Origin: Kineococcus rubinsiae
GTDB lineage: Bacteria > Actinomycetota > Actinomycetes > Actinomycetales > Kineococcaceae
Direction of reading: 5' to 3'
Length of the DNA stretch: 64,000 bases
NCBI RefSeq assembly: GCF_011839805.1
Contig: NZ_VWPY01000019.1
Coordinates: 1 to 64,000 of the forward strand
Of this stretch, positions 40,508-51,399 are shown piece by piece. Made by a program: the position numbers and the translations under genes. The notes beneath the pieces are model-generated. The model did no database searches. It had not been told where the DNA came from and was given only the letters and a program-made list of their open reading frames with translations. Positions within the stretch are counted from its first letter, which is position 1, and each line of letters begins with the position of its first letter.

Positions 40508-43393
40508 CTAGCCCTGCTTCGCCGCGGCCGTCTTCTTCGCGGTGGTCTTCTTGGCGGCCGTCTTCTTCGTCGCCGTCTTCTTCACGGCGGCCCGCTTCTT
40601 CGGCGCCGGCCCCTTGGCCCGCTTCTCCGCGAGGAGCTCGACGGCCCGCTCGAAGGTCAGCGTCTCGGGGTCGTCGTCCTTGCGCAGCGTCGCGTTGGTC
40701 GTCCCGTCGGTGGCGTAGGGCCCGAAGCGGCCCTCCTTCACGACGATGGGCTGACCCGACTCCGGGTCGGCCCCGAGCTCCTTCAGCGGCGGCTTGGCGA
40801 CCTGCCCGCGGCGCATCTTGGGCTGGGCGTAGATGGCGAGGGCCTCGGAGAGCGTGACGTCGAAGATCTGGTCCTCGCTCGTCAGCGACCGCGAGTCCGT
40901 GCCCTTCTTCAGGTACGGGCCGTAGCGGCCGTTCTGCGCCGTGATCTCGTCACCGGACTCGGGGTCGGCGCCCACGACGCGCGGCAGGCTGAGGAGCTTC
41001 AGCGCCTGCTCCAGCGTGACGGAGTCGACCTGCATGTCCTTGAACAGCGACCCGGTGCGGGGCTTGGCCTTCGCGGCCTTCTTCGTCGCCCGCTTCGCGG
41101 TCTTCTTCGCGGGCGTGCCCGCCTCCTCCAGCGCCACCGGCGCCGGGGCGTCGTCCTCGATCAGCTCGGTGACGTAGGGGCCGTAGCGGCCGACGCGCGC
41201 GACGACGGTGCGGCCCGTCTCCGGGTCCTGCCCGAGCACGCGGTCGCCGTCGGACTGCGAGGTGAGGAGCTCGCGCGCCTTCTCCACGGTCATCTCGTCG
41301 GGCGCGATGTCCTCGGGGACGCTCGCCTTGAGCATCTCGCCGCTGTCGACGTCGGGGCCCTCGAGGTAGGGGCCGTAGCGCCCGACGCGCAGCACGATGC
41401 CCTCGCCGATCTCGATGGTCGAGATCTCCCGGGCGTCGATGGCGCCCAGGTCGTCGGCGAGGCCCTTGATGCCGTCGTTGACGTGGTCGCGGGCCGCGCC
41501 GCCGGAACCGTCGGTGTCCGGGCCGCTCTCGCCGCCCACGGCGCTGCCGTCCGCCCCGCCGCCGCGGTGACCGCCGGGGCCGTCGGCCCCGAAGTACCAC
41601 TGCGTGAGCCAGTGGACGCGGTCCTCCTCGCCCCGGCTGATCGCGTCGAGGTCGGACTCCATGGCGGCCGTGAAGTCGTAGTCCACCAGGCGCGGGAAGT
41701 GCACCTCGAGGAGCCGGATGACGGCGAAGGCCAGCCAGCTCGGGATCAGCGCGTTGCCGCGCGCCGTGACGTAGCCGCGGTCCTGGATGGTCGCGATCGT
41801 CGCCGCGTACGTCGACGGGCGGCCGATCCCGCGCTCCTCCAGCGCCTTCACGAGGCTGGCCTCGGTGTAGCGCGGCGGCGCGGACGTCTCGTGGCCGTCG
41901 GCGGTGAGGGAGTTCACGTCCAGCGCCTGGCCGCGGGTCAGCTGCGGCAGCCGGCGCTCGGCGTCGCCGCCCTCGTCGTCGCGGTGCTGCGACTCGTCGC
42001 GGCCCTCCTCGTAGGCGGCGAGGAACCCGCGGAACGTGATGACGGTGCCGCTGGCGGAGAACTCCGCGTCCCGGCCGTCGGACGTGCTCGCGCCCAGGCG
42101 GATCGAGGCCGTGGTGCCCCGCGCGTCGTTCATCTGCGAGGCGACCGTGCGGCGCCAGATCAGCTCGTAGAGGCGGAACTCGTCGCCGCGCAGCTCACCC
42201 GCGAGCTGGGCCGGGGTGCGGAAGGACTCCCCCGACGGACGGATCGCCTCGTGGGCCTCCTGCGCGTTCTTGGACTGCTTGGCGTAGACGCGGGGCCGCT
42301 CGGGCACGAACTCCGGGCCGTACAGCTCCGCGGCCTGGCTGCGGGCCGCCGTGAGGGCCTGCTCCGACAGCGTCGTCGAGTCGGTCCGCATGTAGGTGAT
42401 GTAGCCGCCCTCGTACAGCGACTGCGCGACGCGCATCGCCTGCCGCGCACCGAGACGCAGCTTGCGCGAGGCCTCCTGCTGCAGCGTCGAGGTGATGAAC
42501 GGCGCCGCCGGGCGGCGCGTGTACGGCTTGTCCTCGACCGAGCGCACCGCGAACGACGCGCCCTCGAGCGCGGCGCGCAGCGTGGTCGCGGCGGCCTCGT
42601 CGAGGTGGGTGACGCCGCTGGTCTTCAGCTGCCCGACGTCGGAGAAGTCGCGGCCCGTCGCGACGCGGGAGCCGTCGACGCTCACGAGGCGCGCGGGGAA
42701 GGCGTTGCCGCCCTCGCTGGGCGCGAACTCGCCGCGCAGGTCCCAGTACTGCGCCGCGCGGAACGCCATCCGCTCGCGCTCGCGCTCGACGACGAGGCGG
42801 GTCGCGACCGACTGCACGCGACCGGCGGACAAGCCCGCGCGGACCTTGCGCCACAGCACGGGCGAGAGCTCGTAGCCGTAGAGGCGGTCCAGGATGCGGC
42901 GCGTCTCCTGGGCGTTGACGAGCTCGGCGTCGATCTCCCGGGTGTCGCGCACGGCGCGCTGGATGGCGTCGCGGGTGATCTCGTGGAAGACCATGCGGCG
43001 GTAGGGGATCTTGGGGTTCAGGGCCTCGACGAGGTGCCACGCGATGGCCTCGCCCTCGCGGTCCTCGTCGGTGGCGAGGAGGAGCTCGTCGGCGTCCTTG
43101 AGGCGGCGCTTGAGGTCGTTGACCTTCGAGCGCTTGTCGCCGTCGACGACGTAGTACGGCTCGAAGCCGTTGTCGACGTCGACCGCGAACTTGCCGAAGG
43201 GCCCCTTCTTCATGTCGTCCGGCAGCTGGGAGGGCTGGGGCAGGTCGCGGATGTGGCCGATGCTGGCCTGCACGTCGTAGCCGTCGCCCAGGAAGCCGCC
43301 GATCTGGGTCGCCTTCTTCTGCGACTCCACGATCACCAGCCGGCGCAGGCCGTCGCTGGTCCCGGCCCCGTTCCCGTTCGACTTGCCCGCCAC
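40508..43393 (-). CDS. topA: DNA topoisomerase I
   Basis: A 961-residue type IA topoisomerase. The TOPRIM domain has LVIVESQKKATQIGGFLG and TDEDREGEAIAWHL, and the catalytic Tyr lies in ITYMRTDSTTL. The C-terminal half has several GRYGPYL/RFGPYA repeats typical of actinobacterial TopA, then a Lys/Ala-rich tail (KKTATKKTAAKKTTAKK) that raises processivity in mycobacterial and streptomycete enzymes. It relaxes negative supercoils. GTG at 43393 with AGGCAGGG upstream; the frame is open further but without homology. Confidence 0.96.
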   Translation of the reverse strand: MAGKSNGNGAGTSDGLRRLVIVESQKKATQIGGFLGDGYDVQASIGHIRDLPQPSQLPDDMKKGPFGKFAVDVDNGFEPYYVVDGDKRSKVNDLKRRLKDADELLLATDEDREGEAIAWHLVEALNPKIPYRRMVFHEITRDAIQRAVRDTREIDAELVNAQETRRILDRLYGYELSPVLWRKVRAGLSAGRVQSVATRLVVERERERMAFRAAQYWDLRGEFAPSEGGNAFPARLVSVDGSRVATGRDFSDVGQLKTSGVTHLDEAAATTLRAALEGASFAVRSVEDKPYTRRPAAPFITSTLQQEASRKLRLGARQAMRVAQSLYEGGYITYMRTDSTTLSEQALTAARSQAAELYGPEFVPERPRVYAKQSKNAQEAHEAIRPSGESFRTPAQLAGELRGDEFRLYELIWRRTVASQMNDARGTTASIRLGASTSDGRDAEFSASGTVITFRGFLAAYEEGRDESQHRDDEGGDAERRLPQLTRGQALDVNSLTADGHETSAPPRYTEASLVKALEERGIGRPSTYAATIATIQDRGYVTARGNALIPSWLAFAVIRLLEVHFPRLVDYDFTAAMESDLDAISRGEEDRVHWLTQWYFGADGPGGHRGGGADGSAVGGESGPDTDGSGGAARDHVNDGIKGLADDLGAIDAREISTIEIGEGIVLRVGRYGPYLEGPDVDSGEMLKASVPEDIAPDEMTVEKARELLTSQSDGDRVLGQDPETGRTVVARVGRYGPYVTELIEDDAPAPVALEEAGTPAKKTAKRATKKAAKAKPRTGSLFKDMQVDSVTLEQALKLLSLPRVVGADPESGDEITAQNGRYGPYLKKGTDSRSLTSEDQIFDVTLSEALAIYAQPKMRRGQVAKPPLKELGADPESGQPIVVKEGRFGPYATDGTTNATLRKDDDPETLTFERAVELLAEKRAKGPAPKKRAAVKKTATKKTAAKKTTAKKTAAAKQG

Positions 43394-43537
43394 TGCACGC
43401 CCTGCCTCTCCGCGCCTTCTCGCGCCCCACCGGCGGGTGCCGGTGGTCCTGCCGTTCCCCCGCACTGTCGCACGGGTGCCGTCTTCAATGTCGCACGCGG
43501 TGCGGCCCCCCGGTGCCGCAGCGGCGTGCGAAGCGGC

Positions 43538-45049
43538 TCACCACGGGCTCAGCAACCCGTCGGCGACGAGGTCGCGGACCCGCGGCAGCAGCGTCGCCCG
43601 CAGCTGCGCCTGGTCGACGTCCAGCAGCACCGCGAGCCCGGCGACGACCTGCCCGACGGCGAGCTCGCCGTCGCAGGCGCCGACCAGGGCGGCGACCTCG
43701 GTGCCGGCCTGCACGGTCCGGCGCAGCCCCCCGCCCTGGCGCAGCAGCAGCACGCGCGGGTCGGGCTCGCCGGGGGTGTGGAAGCGCTCGTCGCTGACGT
43801 CGCCCGCGACCCGCAGCCGGGCCGCGGCCAGGGCCGCGTCGTCGGTGCGCCGCAGCCAGTCGTGCGCCGCTAGCCCCGCGGCGAACGTCTCGCCGAGCGG
43901 CTGTCCGACGGCGCCCTGGACGTCCTCGAGGCGGCGCAGCGTGCCCGGGCCCTCGACCGGCCGGCGCAGCGTGACGATCCCGAAGCCGACGCCGGTGACG
44001 CCGCGGGCCTCGAAGTCGTCGAGCCAGGCCGCGTAGAGCTCGTCGAAGACCGGGCCGGGGCGCTGCCCGCCGTCGCGGATCCAGGTCTCGGCGTAGCGGG
44101 CGGGGTCGGTGACCTCGCGCTGCACGACCCAGGCGTCCAGGCCCGTGCCCTCCAGCCACGACCCGACGCGCTCGGTCCAGTCCTCGCCGTCGCGGTGCTC
44201 CCAGTTGCCCAGCAGCTGCGCGACGCCGCCCGGGGCCAGCACCCGCGCCACGCCGCCCACGAGCTGCGCCACGATCGCGTCGCCCGCCAGGCCGCCGTCG
44301 CGGTACTCGTAGGTCGGCACGCCCGCGACGCGGGGCGTGATGACGAACGGCGGGTTGGACACGACGAGGCCGAACTCCTCGCCGGCCTCGACCGGGTCCA
44401 GCAGGGAACCGTGGCGCAGGTCCAGCGCGACGTCGTTGAGGGCCGCGTTGACGGCCGCGAGGTCGAGCGCGCGCTCGGAGGTGTCGGTCGCGACGACGCG
44501 GCGCGCGTGGCGCGTGGCGTGCAGGGCCTGCACGCCGCAGCCCGTCCCGACGTCGAGGACCCGGTCGACGGGCGTGCGCACGGTGGACTGCGCCAGCGTC
44601 AGGGACGCGCCCCCGACGCCCAGGACGTGGTCGGTGCGCAGGGCCTCGCCGGTCGCGAGGTCGCCGAGGTCGGAGACCAGCCACCACTGGGCGGTGCCGG
44701 CCGCGTCGACCGCGGCGTAGGGCCGCAGGTCCACGAGGGCGCGGACCTCGTCGCCGGGGCCCTCGCCCGCGGCCTCGACGAGCCCCACGGAGCGCGCCCC
44801 GGCGGTCCCGACCTGCGGCAGGGCGGCGTCCAGGGCCGCGCGCGGCACGGGACGGCCGAGCGTGAAGCAGCGGAGCAGCACGGCCGCGGCGTCGGTGCTC
44901 GCGGCGGTGAGGCGCAGCGCGGGGACGGCCTGCTCGCGGTCGAGGGCCTCGGAGGCGACGGGCCCGAGCACGGCGTGCAGCCCGTCCACGGTGTAGTCGG
45001 CGCGTTGGAGGTCCTCGCGCAGGCGGGCCAGGAGGTCGGCGGGGTTCAC
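43538..45049 (-). CDS. Class I SAM-dependent methyltransferase (HemK/RsmC-like core, DUF7059-type N-terminus)
   Basis: A 503-residue protein. An N-terminal helical winged domain (about 1-100) precedes a Rossmann methyltransferase with the SAM motif VLDVGTGCGVQALHAT, ATDTSERAL, and the catalytic NPPFVITP that marks amino-group methyltransferases acting on nucleic acid bases or glutamine. A C-terminal region of about 170 residues is of unknown function. The family is widespread in actinobacteria and unassigned; an rRNA or tRNA target is the best guess. Confidence 0.85.
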   Translation of the reverse strand: MNPADLLARLREDLQRADYTVDGLHAVLGPVASEALDREQAVPALRLTAASTDAAAVLLRCFTLGRPVPRAALDAALPQVGTAGARSVGLVEAAGEGPGDEVRALVDLRPYAAVDAAGTAQWWLVSDLGDLATGEALRTDHVLGVGGASLTLAQSTVRTPVDRVLDVGTGCGVQALHATRHARRVVATDTSERALDLAAVNAALNDVALDLRHGSLLDPVEAGEEFGLVVSNPPFVITPRVAGVPTYEYRDGGLAGDAIVAQLVGGVARVLAPGGVAQLLGNWEHRDGEDWTERVGSWLEGTGLDAWVVQREVTDPARYAETWIRDGGQRPGPVFDELYAAWLDDFEARGVTGVGFGIVTLRRPVEGPGTLRRLEDVQGAVGQPLGETFAAGLAAHDWLRRTDDAALAAARLRVAGDVSDERFHTPGEPDPRVLLLRQGGGLRRTVQAGTEVAALVGACDGELAVGQVVAGLAVLLDVDQAQLRATLLPRVRDLVADGLLSPW

Positions 45050-45090
45050 GGTGGGCCATCCTCGCGCACGCGCCCCGTCCTGCCCTCCCC

Positions 45091-45129
45091 CTCCGTGATC
45101 AAGCAGGTATCACCTGCATGATCACGGAG
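45091..45129 (-). terminator. Terminator hairpin after hppA
   Basis: CTCCGTGATCA (45091-45101) pairs with TGATCACGGAG (45119-45129), and GCAGGT (45103-45108) pairs with ACCTGC (45112-45117). One A-A mismatch and a three-base loop interrupt the stem. It sits just past the leftward stop of hppA. Confidence 0.7.
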
Positions 45130-45137
45130 GGCAGGGG

Positions 45138-47531
45138 TCAGAGGACCTTCTTGTCCGCCGTCTCGTCGGCGCGGAGGTCCGCCCCCCCGGTCGGGGCCGC
45201 CATGTCCACGCGGCGGCTCTTGCTGACGACGATCGCCACCACGATGATCACGACGCTGACGATCGCGATCCCGTAGCGGAGCACCGCGTTGGCGTCCTCG
45301 CCGATGCTCAGGGTCACGACCGCGGGCGCGACCAGCAGCGCGACGAGGTTCATGACCTTCAGCAGCGGGTTGATCGCCGGGCCGGCCGTGTCCTTGAACG
45401 GGTCGCCGACGGTGTCGCCGATGACCGTGGCCGCGTGGGCGTCGGAGCCCTTGCCGCCGTGCAGGCCGTCCTCGACGAGCTTCTTGGCGTTGTCCCAGCT
45501 GCCGCCCGCGTTCGCGAGGAACACGGCCATGAGGACGCCGGCCGCGATCGCGCCGCCGAGGAACCCGGCGAGCGGGGCGACCCCGAGGCCGAACCCGACC
45601 GCGATCGGCGAGAACGCCGCCAGCAGACCGGGGGTCGCCAGCTCCCGCAGCGCGTCGCGCGTGCAGAGGTCGACGACGCGGCCGTGGTCGGGCTGCTCCT
45701 CGCCCGTCATGATCCCGGGGTGCTCGGCGAACTGCCGGCGCACCTCGAGCACCACGGCGCCGGCCGAGCGGCCGACGGCGTTGACGGCGAGGCCCGCGAA
45801 CAGGAACACCACGGCCGCCCCGAGCAGCACCCCGACGAGGGTCGTGGGCGTGGAGATGGAGAAGTCGCCGAGCGTCGTCTTCGCGTAGGTGGACGCCCCC
45901 GTCACGGCCTCCTGGGACACGGTGTCGAGGCGGTCGACGACCGCGTCGCGGTAGGAGCCGAACAGCGCCGTCGCGGCGAGGACCGCGGTGGCGATGGCGA
46001 TGCCCTTGGTGACGGCCTTCGTGGTGTTGCCGACGGCGTCGAGCTCGGTGAGGACGGCGGCGCCCTCGGCGTCCACGTCCCCGCTCATCTCGGCGATGCC
46101 CTGCGCGTTGTCGCTGACCGGGCCGAACGTGTCCATCGCGACGATGACGCCGACCGTGGTCAGCAGGCCGCAGCCGGCGAGGGCGATGAGGAACATGCCC
46201 AGCGCGAGGATGCCGCCGGCCAGCAGGAACGCCAGGTAGACGGCGCCCGCGATGACGAGCGTCGTGTAGACGGCCGACTCCAGGCCGAGGCCGATGCCCG
46301 AGAGGACGACGGTGGCCGCGCCCGTGAGGGAGGAGTCGGCGACGTCGCGGGTCGGCTGCGACTCGGTGCCCGTGTAGTGGCCCGTGATCCAGAGGATCAT
46401 GATCGCCAGCAGGATCCCGAGGCCGACGGCGCAGAGCGCGACCAGGCGCGGGTCCCCGTCGAGGCCCGTGACGGTCGCGTCGCCGCCGGTCAGGCCGTCG
46501 AAGGAGGACGGCAGGTAGGTGAAGCAGGCGACGGCCGTGCCGACCAGGGCGACGGCCGCGGACAGGTAGAACCCGTTCTGGATCGACGTGAGCCCGCTGA
46601 CGCCCGCCTTGGCGCGCACCAGCACGACACCGAGCGCGGCGGTGATCGCCCCGATCGCGGGGATGAGCAGCGGCAGGACGAGGCCCGCCTCGCCGATCGC
46701 CGTCTGCCCGAGGATGACCGCCGCGACGATCGTGACCGCGTAGGACTCGAACAGGTCGGCGGCCATGCCGGCGCAGTCGCCCACGTTGTCGCCGACGTTG
46801 TCGGCGATGGTGGCGGGGTTGCGGGGGTCGTCCTCGGGGATGCCCTGCTCGATCTTGCCGACGAGGTCGGCGCCGACGTCGGCGGCCTTGGTGAAGATGC
46901 CGCCGCCGACCCGCATGAACATGGCCAGCAGGGCGGCGCCGAAGCCGAAGCCCTCCAGGACGGTCGGGGCGTCGTCGCCGAAGGCCAGGACGGCGACCGA
47001 GGCGCCCAGCAGGCCGAGGCCGACCGTGACCATCCCGACGACCCCGCCCGTGCGGAACGCGATCCGCATGCCCGTCTCGCGGCCCGCGGCCCCGCTGCGC
47101 GCCGCGGCGGCGACGCGGACGTTGGCCCGCACCGCCAGCGACATGCCCAGGTAGCCGATCGCGGCGGAGAACACGGCGCCCACGACGAAGGCGACGCTGC
47201 GCGAGGCGCGCAGGACCCAGTCGTCGGCCGGCAGGGCCAGCAGCAGCAGGACGACCGCGACGGCGAACCAGACCAGCGTCCGGAACTGCCGGCGCAGGTA
47301 GGCCGCCGCCCCGGCCTGCACGGCCGCGGCGATGGACTGCATCTTCTCGGTGCCTTCGTCGTGCACGAGGACCTGCCGCCGGAAGACGAAGGCGGCGACC
47401 AGGGAGGCGACGGCGACGACCGCCACGGCGACGACCACCGCCTGCCCTGATCCGGTGAGTCCGCCGGTCTCCGCGGGGGTGGACAGCCCGGGCAGGGCGG
47501 CGGGGGCGGCACTCAGGGCAGGAAGGGGCAC
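45138..47531 (-). CDS. hppA: Proton-translocating membrane pyrophosphatase
   Basis: A 797-residue integral membrane ion pump with about 16 hydrophobic segments. It couples pyrophosphate hydrolysis to cation transport. The substrate-site motifs are GGGIFTKAADVGADLVGKIE, DDPRNPATIADNVGDNVGD, and GSWDNAKKLVEDG near the end. The diagnostic site reads GNTTKAVTKG: a Lys rather than Ala after GNTT is the mark of K+-independent H+-pumping enzymes. GTG at 47531. It is one of the few long genes here with clear uninterrupted membrane topology. Confidence 0.95.
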   Translation of the reverse strand: MPLPALSAAPAALPGLSTPAETGGLTGSGQAVVVAVAVVAVASLVAAFVFRRQVLVHDEGTEKMQSIAAAVQAGAAAYLRRQFRTLVWFAVAVVLLLLALPADDWVLRASRSVAFVVGAVFSAAIGYLGMSLAVRANVRVAAAARSGAAGRETGMRIAFRTGGVVGMVTVGLGLLGASVAVLAFGDDAPTVLEGFGFGAALLAMFMRVGGGIFTKAADVGADLVGKIEQGIPEDDPRNPATIADNVGDNVGDCAGMAADLFESYAVTIVAAVILGQTAIGEAGLVLPLLIPAIGAITAALGVVLVRAKAGVSGLTSIQNGFYLSAAVALVGTAVACFTYLPSSFDGLTGGDATVTGLDGDPRLVALCAVGLGILLAIMILWITGHYTGTESQPTRDVADSSLTGAATVVLSGIGLGLESAVYTTLVIAGAVYLAFLLAGGILALGMFLIALAGCGLLTTVGVIVAMDTFGPVSDNAQGIAEMSGDVDAEGAAVLTELDAVGNTTKAVTKGIAIATAVLAATALFGSYRDAVVDRLDTVSQEAVTGASTYAKTTLGDFSISTPTTLVGVLLGAAVVFLFAGLAVNAVGRSAGAVVLEVRRQFAEHPGIMTGEEQPDHGRVVDLCTRDALRELATPGLLAAFSPIAVGFGLGVAPLAGFLGGAIAAGVLMAVFLANAGGSWDNAKKLVEDGLHGGKGSDAHAATVIGDTVGDPFKDTAGPAINPLLKVMNLVALLVAPAVVTLSIGEDANAVLRYGIAIVSVVIIVVAIVVSKSRRVDMAAPTGGADLRADETADKKVL

Positions 47532-47740
47532 GCGTCCTCCTCGACGTGGGGTGAGCCGACGTCCGGGACTGCGCTCGCTCCCGGCGCCATGATCACCAAG
47601 TCGCCCAAGCCTAGGGCAGGAGGACGCAGGGTGCCCAGAGATGACGCCGCGTCGGGACGCGCGTCCGTTCGGGTCGGGCGTGCCGGGTCAGGCGCTGCGC
47701 CGGTCGCCCGCGCTCGGGTGCGCGGGTTCCGCGGCGCAGG

Positions 47741-48199
47741 TCAGGTGCGCTGGCGCGGCTGGGGTGCGTGCAGCACGCCGGGGGACGTCACCGGTGCCGG
47801 GTCGCTCAGCGCCCACGCGAGCCGCACCCCGGCGCGGCGCTCCTCCACCCCGGGGAGGGTGGTGCTGCCGGCGACGGAGACGTCGTCGGCCATGCCCTGC
47901 AGCAGCGCCAGGGCCAGGGGGTCCTCGTTCTCGTCGGTGGCGGGCAGGACCTCGCCGTCCGCGCCGCGCTCGACGACCGTCACCTCGAGGCGGGAGGAGT
48001 CGTCGCACAGACGCATGTCGACGAGGCCGCCGGCCGTGGTGCGGCCGACGGCCCTCGCGCACGCCTCACCGATGGCGATGCGGATCTCGTCGAGCTGGCC
48101 CTCCTCGAACCCCGCCCGCCGCGCCACGGACACCGCGACGAGTCGCGCGGTCCGGACGTGCTCGGCGAGGGGGCTGAAGCGGAGGGCGATGGTGGGCAC
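47741..48199 (-). CDS. Anti-sigma regulatory factor, HATPase (RsbW-like) serine kinase
   Basis: A 152-residue GHKL-type kinase. It has the N-box-like EIRIAIGEACARAVGR and a degenerate G2 region (LALALLQGMADDVSV). Such proteins sequester a sigma factor and phosphorylate a STAS antagonist. It lies three bases after a STAS gene, so the two form a partner-switching module. The conserved glycine-rich G1 box is weak, as in several actinobacterial members. GTG at 48199. Confidence 0.85.
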   Translation of the reverse strand: MPTIALRFSPLAEHVRTARLVAVSVARRAGFEEGQLDEIRIAIGEACARAVGRTTAGGLVDMRLCDDSSRLEVTVVERGADGEVLPATDENEDPLALALLQGMADDVSVAGSTTLPGVEERRAGVRLAWALSDPAPVTSPGVLHAPQPRQRT

Positions 48200-48202
48200 G
48201 GG

Positions 48203-48571
48203 TCAGGACGCCGCGCCGGCACCGTCCACGGACGCCGAGGCCGCGATCGCGTCGGCGACGGTGTCGTGGATCGGGAAGACCTTGGTCAGACCCGTGATCC
48301 GGAAGACCTTGAGGATCTTCTCGCGCTGGCAGACCAGGTGCAGGGAGCCGTCGTGCGAGCGCACCCGCTTCAGCCCGCCCACCAGGACGCCGAGGCCCGT
48401 GGAGTCGAGGAACTCGACGCCCTCCATGTCCACCACCAGGTGGTGGTGGCCGGCCCCGACCAGTTCGTTGAGCCGCTCGCGCAAGGTCGGTGCGGTGTAG
48501 ACGTCGATCTCACCGGACACCTCGACGATGGTCCGGCCGCTCTCTTCGCGGCTCGTCACCGACAGGTCCAC
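48203..48571 (-). CDS. STAS-domain anti-sigma factor antagonist (BldG-like)
   Basis: A 122-residue STAS protein. The phosphorylatable Ser lies in [16 protein letters not shown], and the N-terminal strand/helix [20 protein letters not shown] is typical of BldG/RsbV. When unphosphorylated it binds the partner kinase encoded three bases downstream and frees the sigma factor. BldG controls development and stress in streptomycetes. GTG at 48571 has GAGGAGGGG just upstream. Confidence 0.9.
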   Translation of the reverse strand: MDLSVTSREESGRTIVEVSGEIDVYTAPTLRERLNELVGAGHHHLVVDMEGVEFLDSTGLGVLVGGLKRVRSHDGSLHLVCQREKILKVFRITGLTKVFPIHDTVADAIAASASVDGAGAAS

Positions 48572-48795
48572 GACCCCTCCTCGCTGCTCGCGTCGAGCAT
48601 GCCGAACGGCACACCCGCCTCTGGCATTCAACCATCGCTCAGGGTGAGGAGCGCGTCCAAGGCGCGACGACACAGGGCCGTCCGGGCCTGCGGGGCAGCG
48701 CAGCCGCCCCAGGCGCCGCACGCGTCCCACCCCGGCGGGCGCCCCCGCCGGAGCGTCGCGCGGGTCCCGGGGCGCACGGGGAGACAATCGTGGCC

Positions 48796-51399
48796 GTGAG
48801 CGGTGCACGGGCGGCGGCAGCGGGGGTCGGCGGGACACCCGCGCCCCGGCCGCACGACGCGGGCGCCGACGGCGGCCCGACCCCCGGCGGCCCGACCCCC
48901 GGCTCCCCGGCCTCTCCCGGCACCGCCACCGCGCGCGACCGGGACTCCGACGCGCTGGCCCCGGCGCTGGAGCGCGTGCTGGCCGACGGGCGCCGCCGCG
49001 ACCGGCTGCGCCACGTCGAGCAGCTGCCCGCGCGCCCGGGCGTGCGCGTCGACTGGCCCGCGTGGGCGGACCCGGAGGTCGTCGCGGCCCTCGAGCGCGG
49101 GACGCGGGGGCTGCCCTGGCGCCACCAGGCCGTCGCGGCGGAGCACGTGTGGGCCGGGCGCTCGGTGGTGCTGTCGGCCGGGACGGCGTCCGGGAAGTCC
49201 CTCGCCTTCCAGCTGCCCGTCCTGACCGCGCTGCGCCGGACCGCCGAGGCGACCGGCCGCGGCGCGACCGCCCTGTACCTCTCCCCGACCAAGGCGCTCG
49301 CGGCCGACCAGGAGGCCCGGCTGCGCGCGCTGCGCCTGCCCGGCCTGGAGGCGGCGACCTACGACGGCGACACCCCGCCGGAGGTGCGGCGCTGGATCCG
49401 CTCCCACGCGCAGCTGGTCCTCACCAACGTCGACATGCTGCACCGCTCGGTGCTGCCCGGGCACGAGCACTGGTCGAGCTTCCTGCGGCGGCTGCGCTAC
49501 GTCGTGGTCGACGAGTGCCACTCCTACCGGGGCGTCTTCGGCTGCCACGCCTCCGCCGTGCTGCGGCGGCTGCGGCGGCTCGCGGCGCGCTACGGCGCCG
49601 ATCCCGTCTTCGTGCTGGCCTCGGCCACCGTCGCCGAGCCCGCGACGACCGCGCGGCGCCTCACCGGCGTCGACGTCGTGGCGGTCACCGAGGACGCCTC
49701 GCAGCGCCCGGCCGTCTCCGTCGCCCTGTGGGAGCCGCCGCTGCGGACGCTGCCCCCCGCGGCCGCCGTCCCGCCGCCGGACCCGCAGGACCCGTGGGCG
49801 CCCGTCGACCTCCCCGCGCAGGAGCCGCCCGTCGAGGAGGCCCGCGACCAGCGCCGGACCGCCACGGCCGAGGCGGCGGACCTGCTGGCCGACCTGGTCG
49901 TCGGCGGCGTGCGCGCGCTGGCCTTCGTCCGCAGCCGCACGGGGGCGGAGTCGGTCGCCGCGGGCGCCCGCCGCCGCCTCGCGGAGGTCTCCCCCGAGCT
50001 CGCGCAGCAGGTCGCGGCCTACCGCGGCGGCTACCTGCCCGAGGAGCGGCGGGAGCTGGAGGAGGCGCTGCGCAGCGGCCGGGTCCGCGGCCTGGCCACG
50101 ACGCGCGCCCTTGAGCTGGGCGTCGACGTCGCGGGCCTGGACGCCGTCCTCGTCGCCGGCTGGCCGGGGACGCGGGCCTCGTTCTGGCAGCAGATCGGGC
50201 GCGCCGGGCGCCGCGGCTCCCCCGCGCTGGGCGTCTTCGTCTCCCGGGACGACCCGCTGGACACCTACCTCGTGAACCACCCCGAGGCGCTGTTCGGGGT
50301 GCCCGTGGAGGCGGCCGTCCTCGACCCCGACAACCCCTACGTCCTCGCCCCGCACCTGTGCGCGGCCGCGCAGGAGCTCCCCCTCACCGAGCCGGACCTC
50401 GAGCTCTTCGGCCCGGCTGCGGCGGAGGTCGTCGAGCTGCTGGTCGGTCGCGGCATGCTGCGCCGCCGCTCGACGGGCTGGTACTGGACGCGCCGCGACC
50501 GCGCCGTCGACCTCACCGACCTGCGCGGGGCGGGCGGGACCGTGCGCATCGTCGAGGCCGGCACGGCCCGCGTCCTCGGCACGGTGGACGTCGCCTCGGC
50601 CGACAGCACCGTGCACCGCGGCGCGGTCCACGTGCACCAGGGCCGCAGCTACGTCGTCGACGAGCTCGACCTCGAGGAGCAGCTCGCGGTCGTGCACCCG
50701 GAGACCCCCGAGCACACCACCCACGCGCGCTCGGACTCCGACGTCCGGGTCCTCGCGGTCGACGGCACCCGCCGGGCCGGGCCGGTGACCCTGTCCAGCG
50801 GGGTCGTGGAGGTGACGTCGCAGGTCACGGGCTTCCTGCGGCGCCGGGTCGGCACGGGGCAGGTCCTCGGCGAGGAGCCCCTGGACCTGCCGCAGCGCCG
50901 GCTGCGCACGCGCGCCGTGTGGTGGACGCTCGAGCCCTCCGCCGCCGACGCGGCCCTCGCGGACAGCACCGACCCCGACGACCCGCGCCCGCCGTCGCAC
51001 CGCCTGCCCGGGGCCCTGCACGCCGCGGAGCACGCCGCGATCGGCCTGCTGCCCCTGCTCGCGACGTGCGACCGCTGGGACCTCGGCGGCCTGTCGACGG
51101 CGCTGCACCCCGACACCGGGCTGCCCACCGTCTTCGTCCACGACGCCGTGCCCGGCGGCGCGGGCTTCTCCGACCGCGGCCACGACCGCCTCGTGCCGTG
51201 GCTGCGCGCCACCGTCGAGGCCGTGCGGAGCTGCCCCTGCGCGAGCGGGTGCCCGGCGTGCGTGCAGTCGCCCAAGTGCGGCAACGGCAACGAGCCCCTG
51301 GACAAGGCCGGGGCGGTCGCCGTCCTCGACGTGGTCCTGGCCGCCCTCGGCAGCCCCCGGTCGGCCGCTCACGGCGTCCCCGCCGTCCCCGCGGCCTGA
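48796..51399 (+). CDS. DEAD/DEAH-box helicase with DUF1998-type C-terminus (MrfA-like)
   Basis: An 867-residue superfamily 2 helicase. After a disordered N-terminus (about 1-60) come the Q-like region [12 protein letters not shown], Walker [17 protein letters not shown], motif Ia [12 protein letters not shown], Walker [15 protein letters not shown], motif III LASATV, and the C-terminal RecA lobe with LELGVDV and QIGRAGRRG. The end holds a four-Cys cluster ([17 protein letters not shown]). MrfA-like helicases unwind DNA in mitomycin repair. GTG at 48796 lies seven bases after a GACAAT box, so the mRNA may be leaderless. Confidence 0.9.
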   Translation: MSGARAAAAGVGGTPAPRPHDAGADGGPTPGGPTPGSPASPGTATARDRDSDALAPALERVLADGRRRDRLRHVEQLPARPGVRVDWPAWADPEVVAALERGTRGLPWRHQAVAAEHVWAGRSVVLSAGTASGKSLAFQLPVLTALRRTAEATGRGATALYLSPTKALAADQEARLRALRLPGLEAATYDGDTPPEVRRWIRSHAQLVLTNVDMLHRSVLPGHEHWSSFLRRLRYVVVDECHSYRGVFGCHASAVLRRLRRLAARYGADPVFVLASATVAEPATTARRLTGVDVVAVTEDASQRPAVSVALWEPPLRTLPPAAAVPPPDPQDPWAPVDLPAQEPPVEEARDQRRTATAEAADLLADLVVGGVRALAFVRSRTGAESVAAGARRRLAEVSPELAQQVAAYRGGYLPEERRELEEALRSGRVRGLATTRALELGVDVAGLDAVLVAGWPGTRASFWQQIGRAGRRGSPALGVFVSRDDPLDTYLVNHPEALFGVPVEAAVLDPDNPYVLAPHLCAAAQELPLTEPDLELFGPAAAEVVELLVGRGMLRRRSTGWYWTRRDRAVDLTDLRGAGGTVRIVEAGTARVLGTVDVASADSTVHRGAVHVHQGRSYVVDELDLEEQLAVVHPETPEHTTHARSDSDVRVLAVDGTRRAGPVTLSSGVVEVTSQVTGFLRRRVGTGQVLGEEPLDLPQRRLRTRAVWWTLEPSAADAALADSTDPDDPRPPSHRLPGALHAAEHAAIGLLPLLATCDRWDLGGLSTALHPDTGLPTVFVHDAVPGGAGFSDRGHDRLVPWLRATVEAVRSCPCASGCPACVQSPKCGNGNEPLDKAGAVAVLDVVLAALGSPRSAAHGVPAVPAA

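Noticed and set aside
40499-43873. A 1124-codon open frame on the plus strand over topA
   Set aside because: It is antisense to a complete topoisomerase I, has shadow-type composition and no start signal.
47589-48500. A plus-strand frame across the STAS/kinase pair
   Set aside because: It is a shadow of two clear minus-strand genes with intact motifs.
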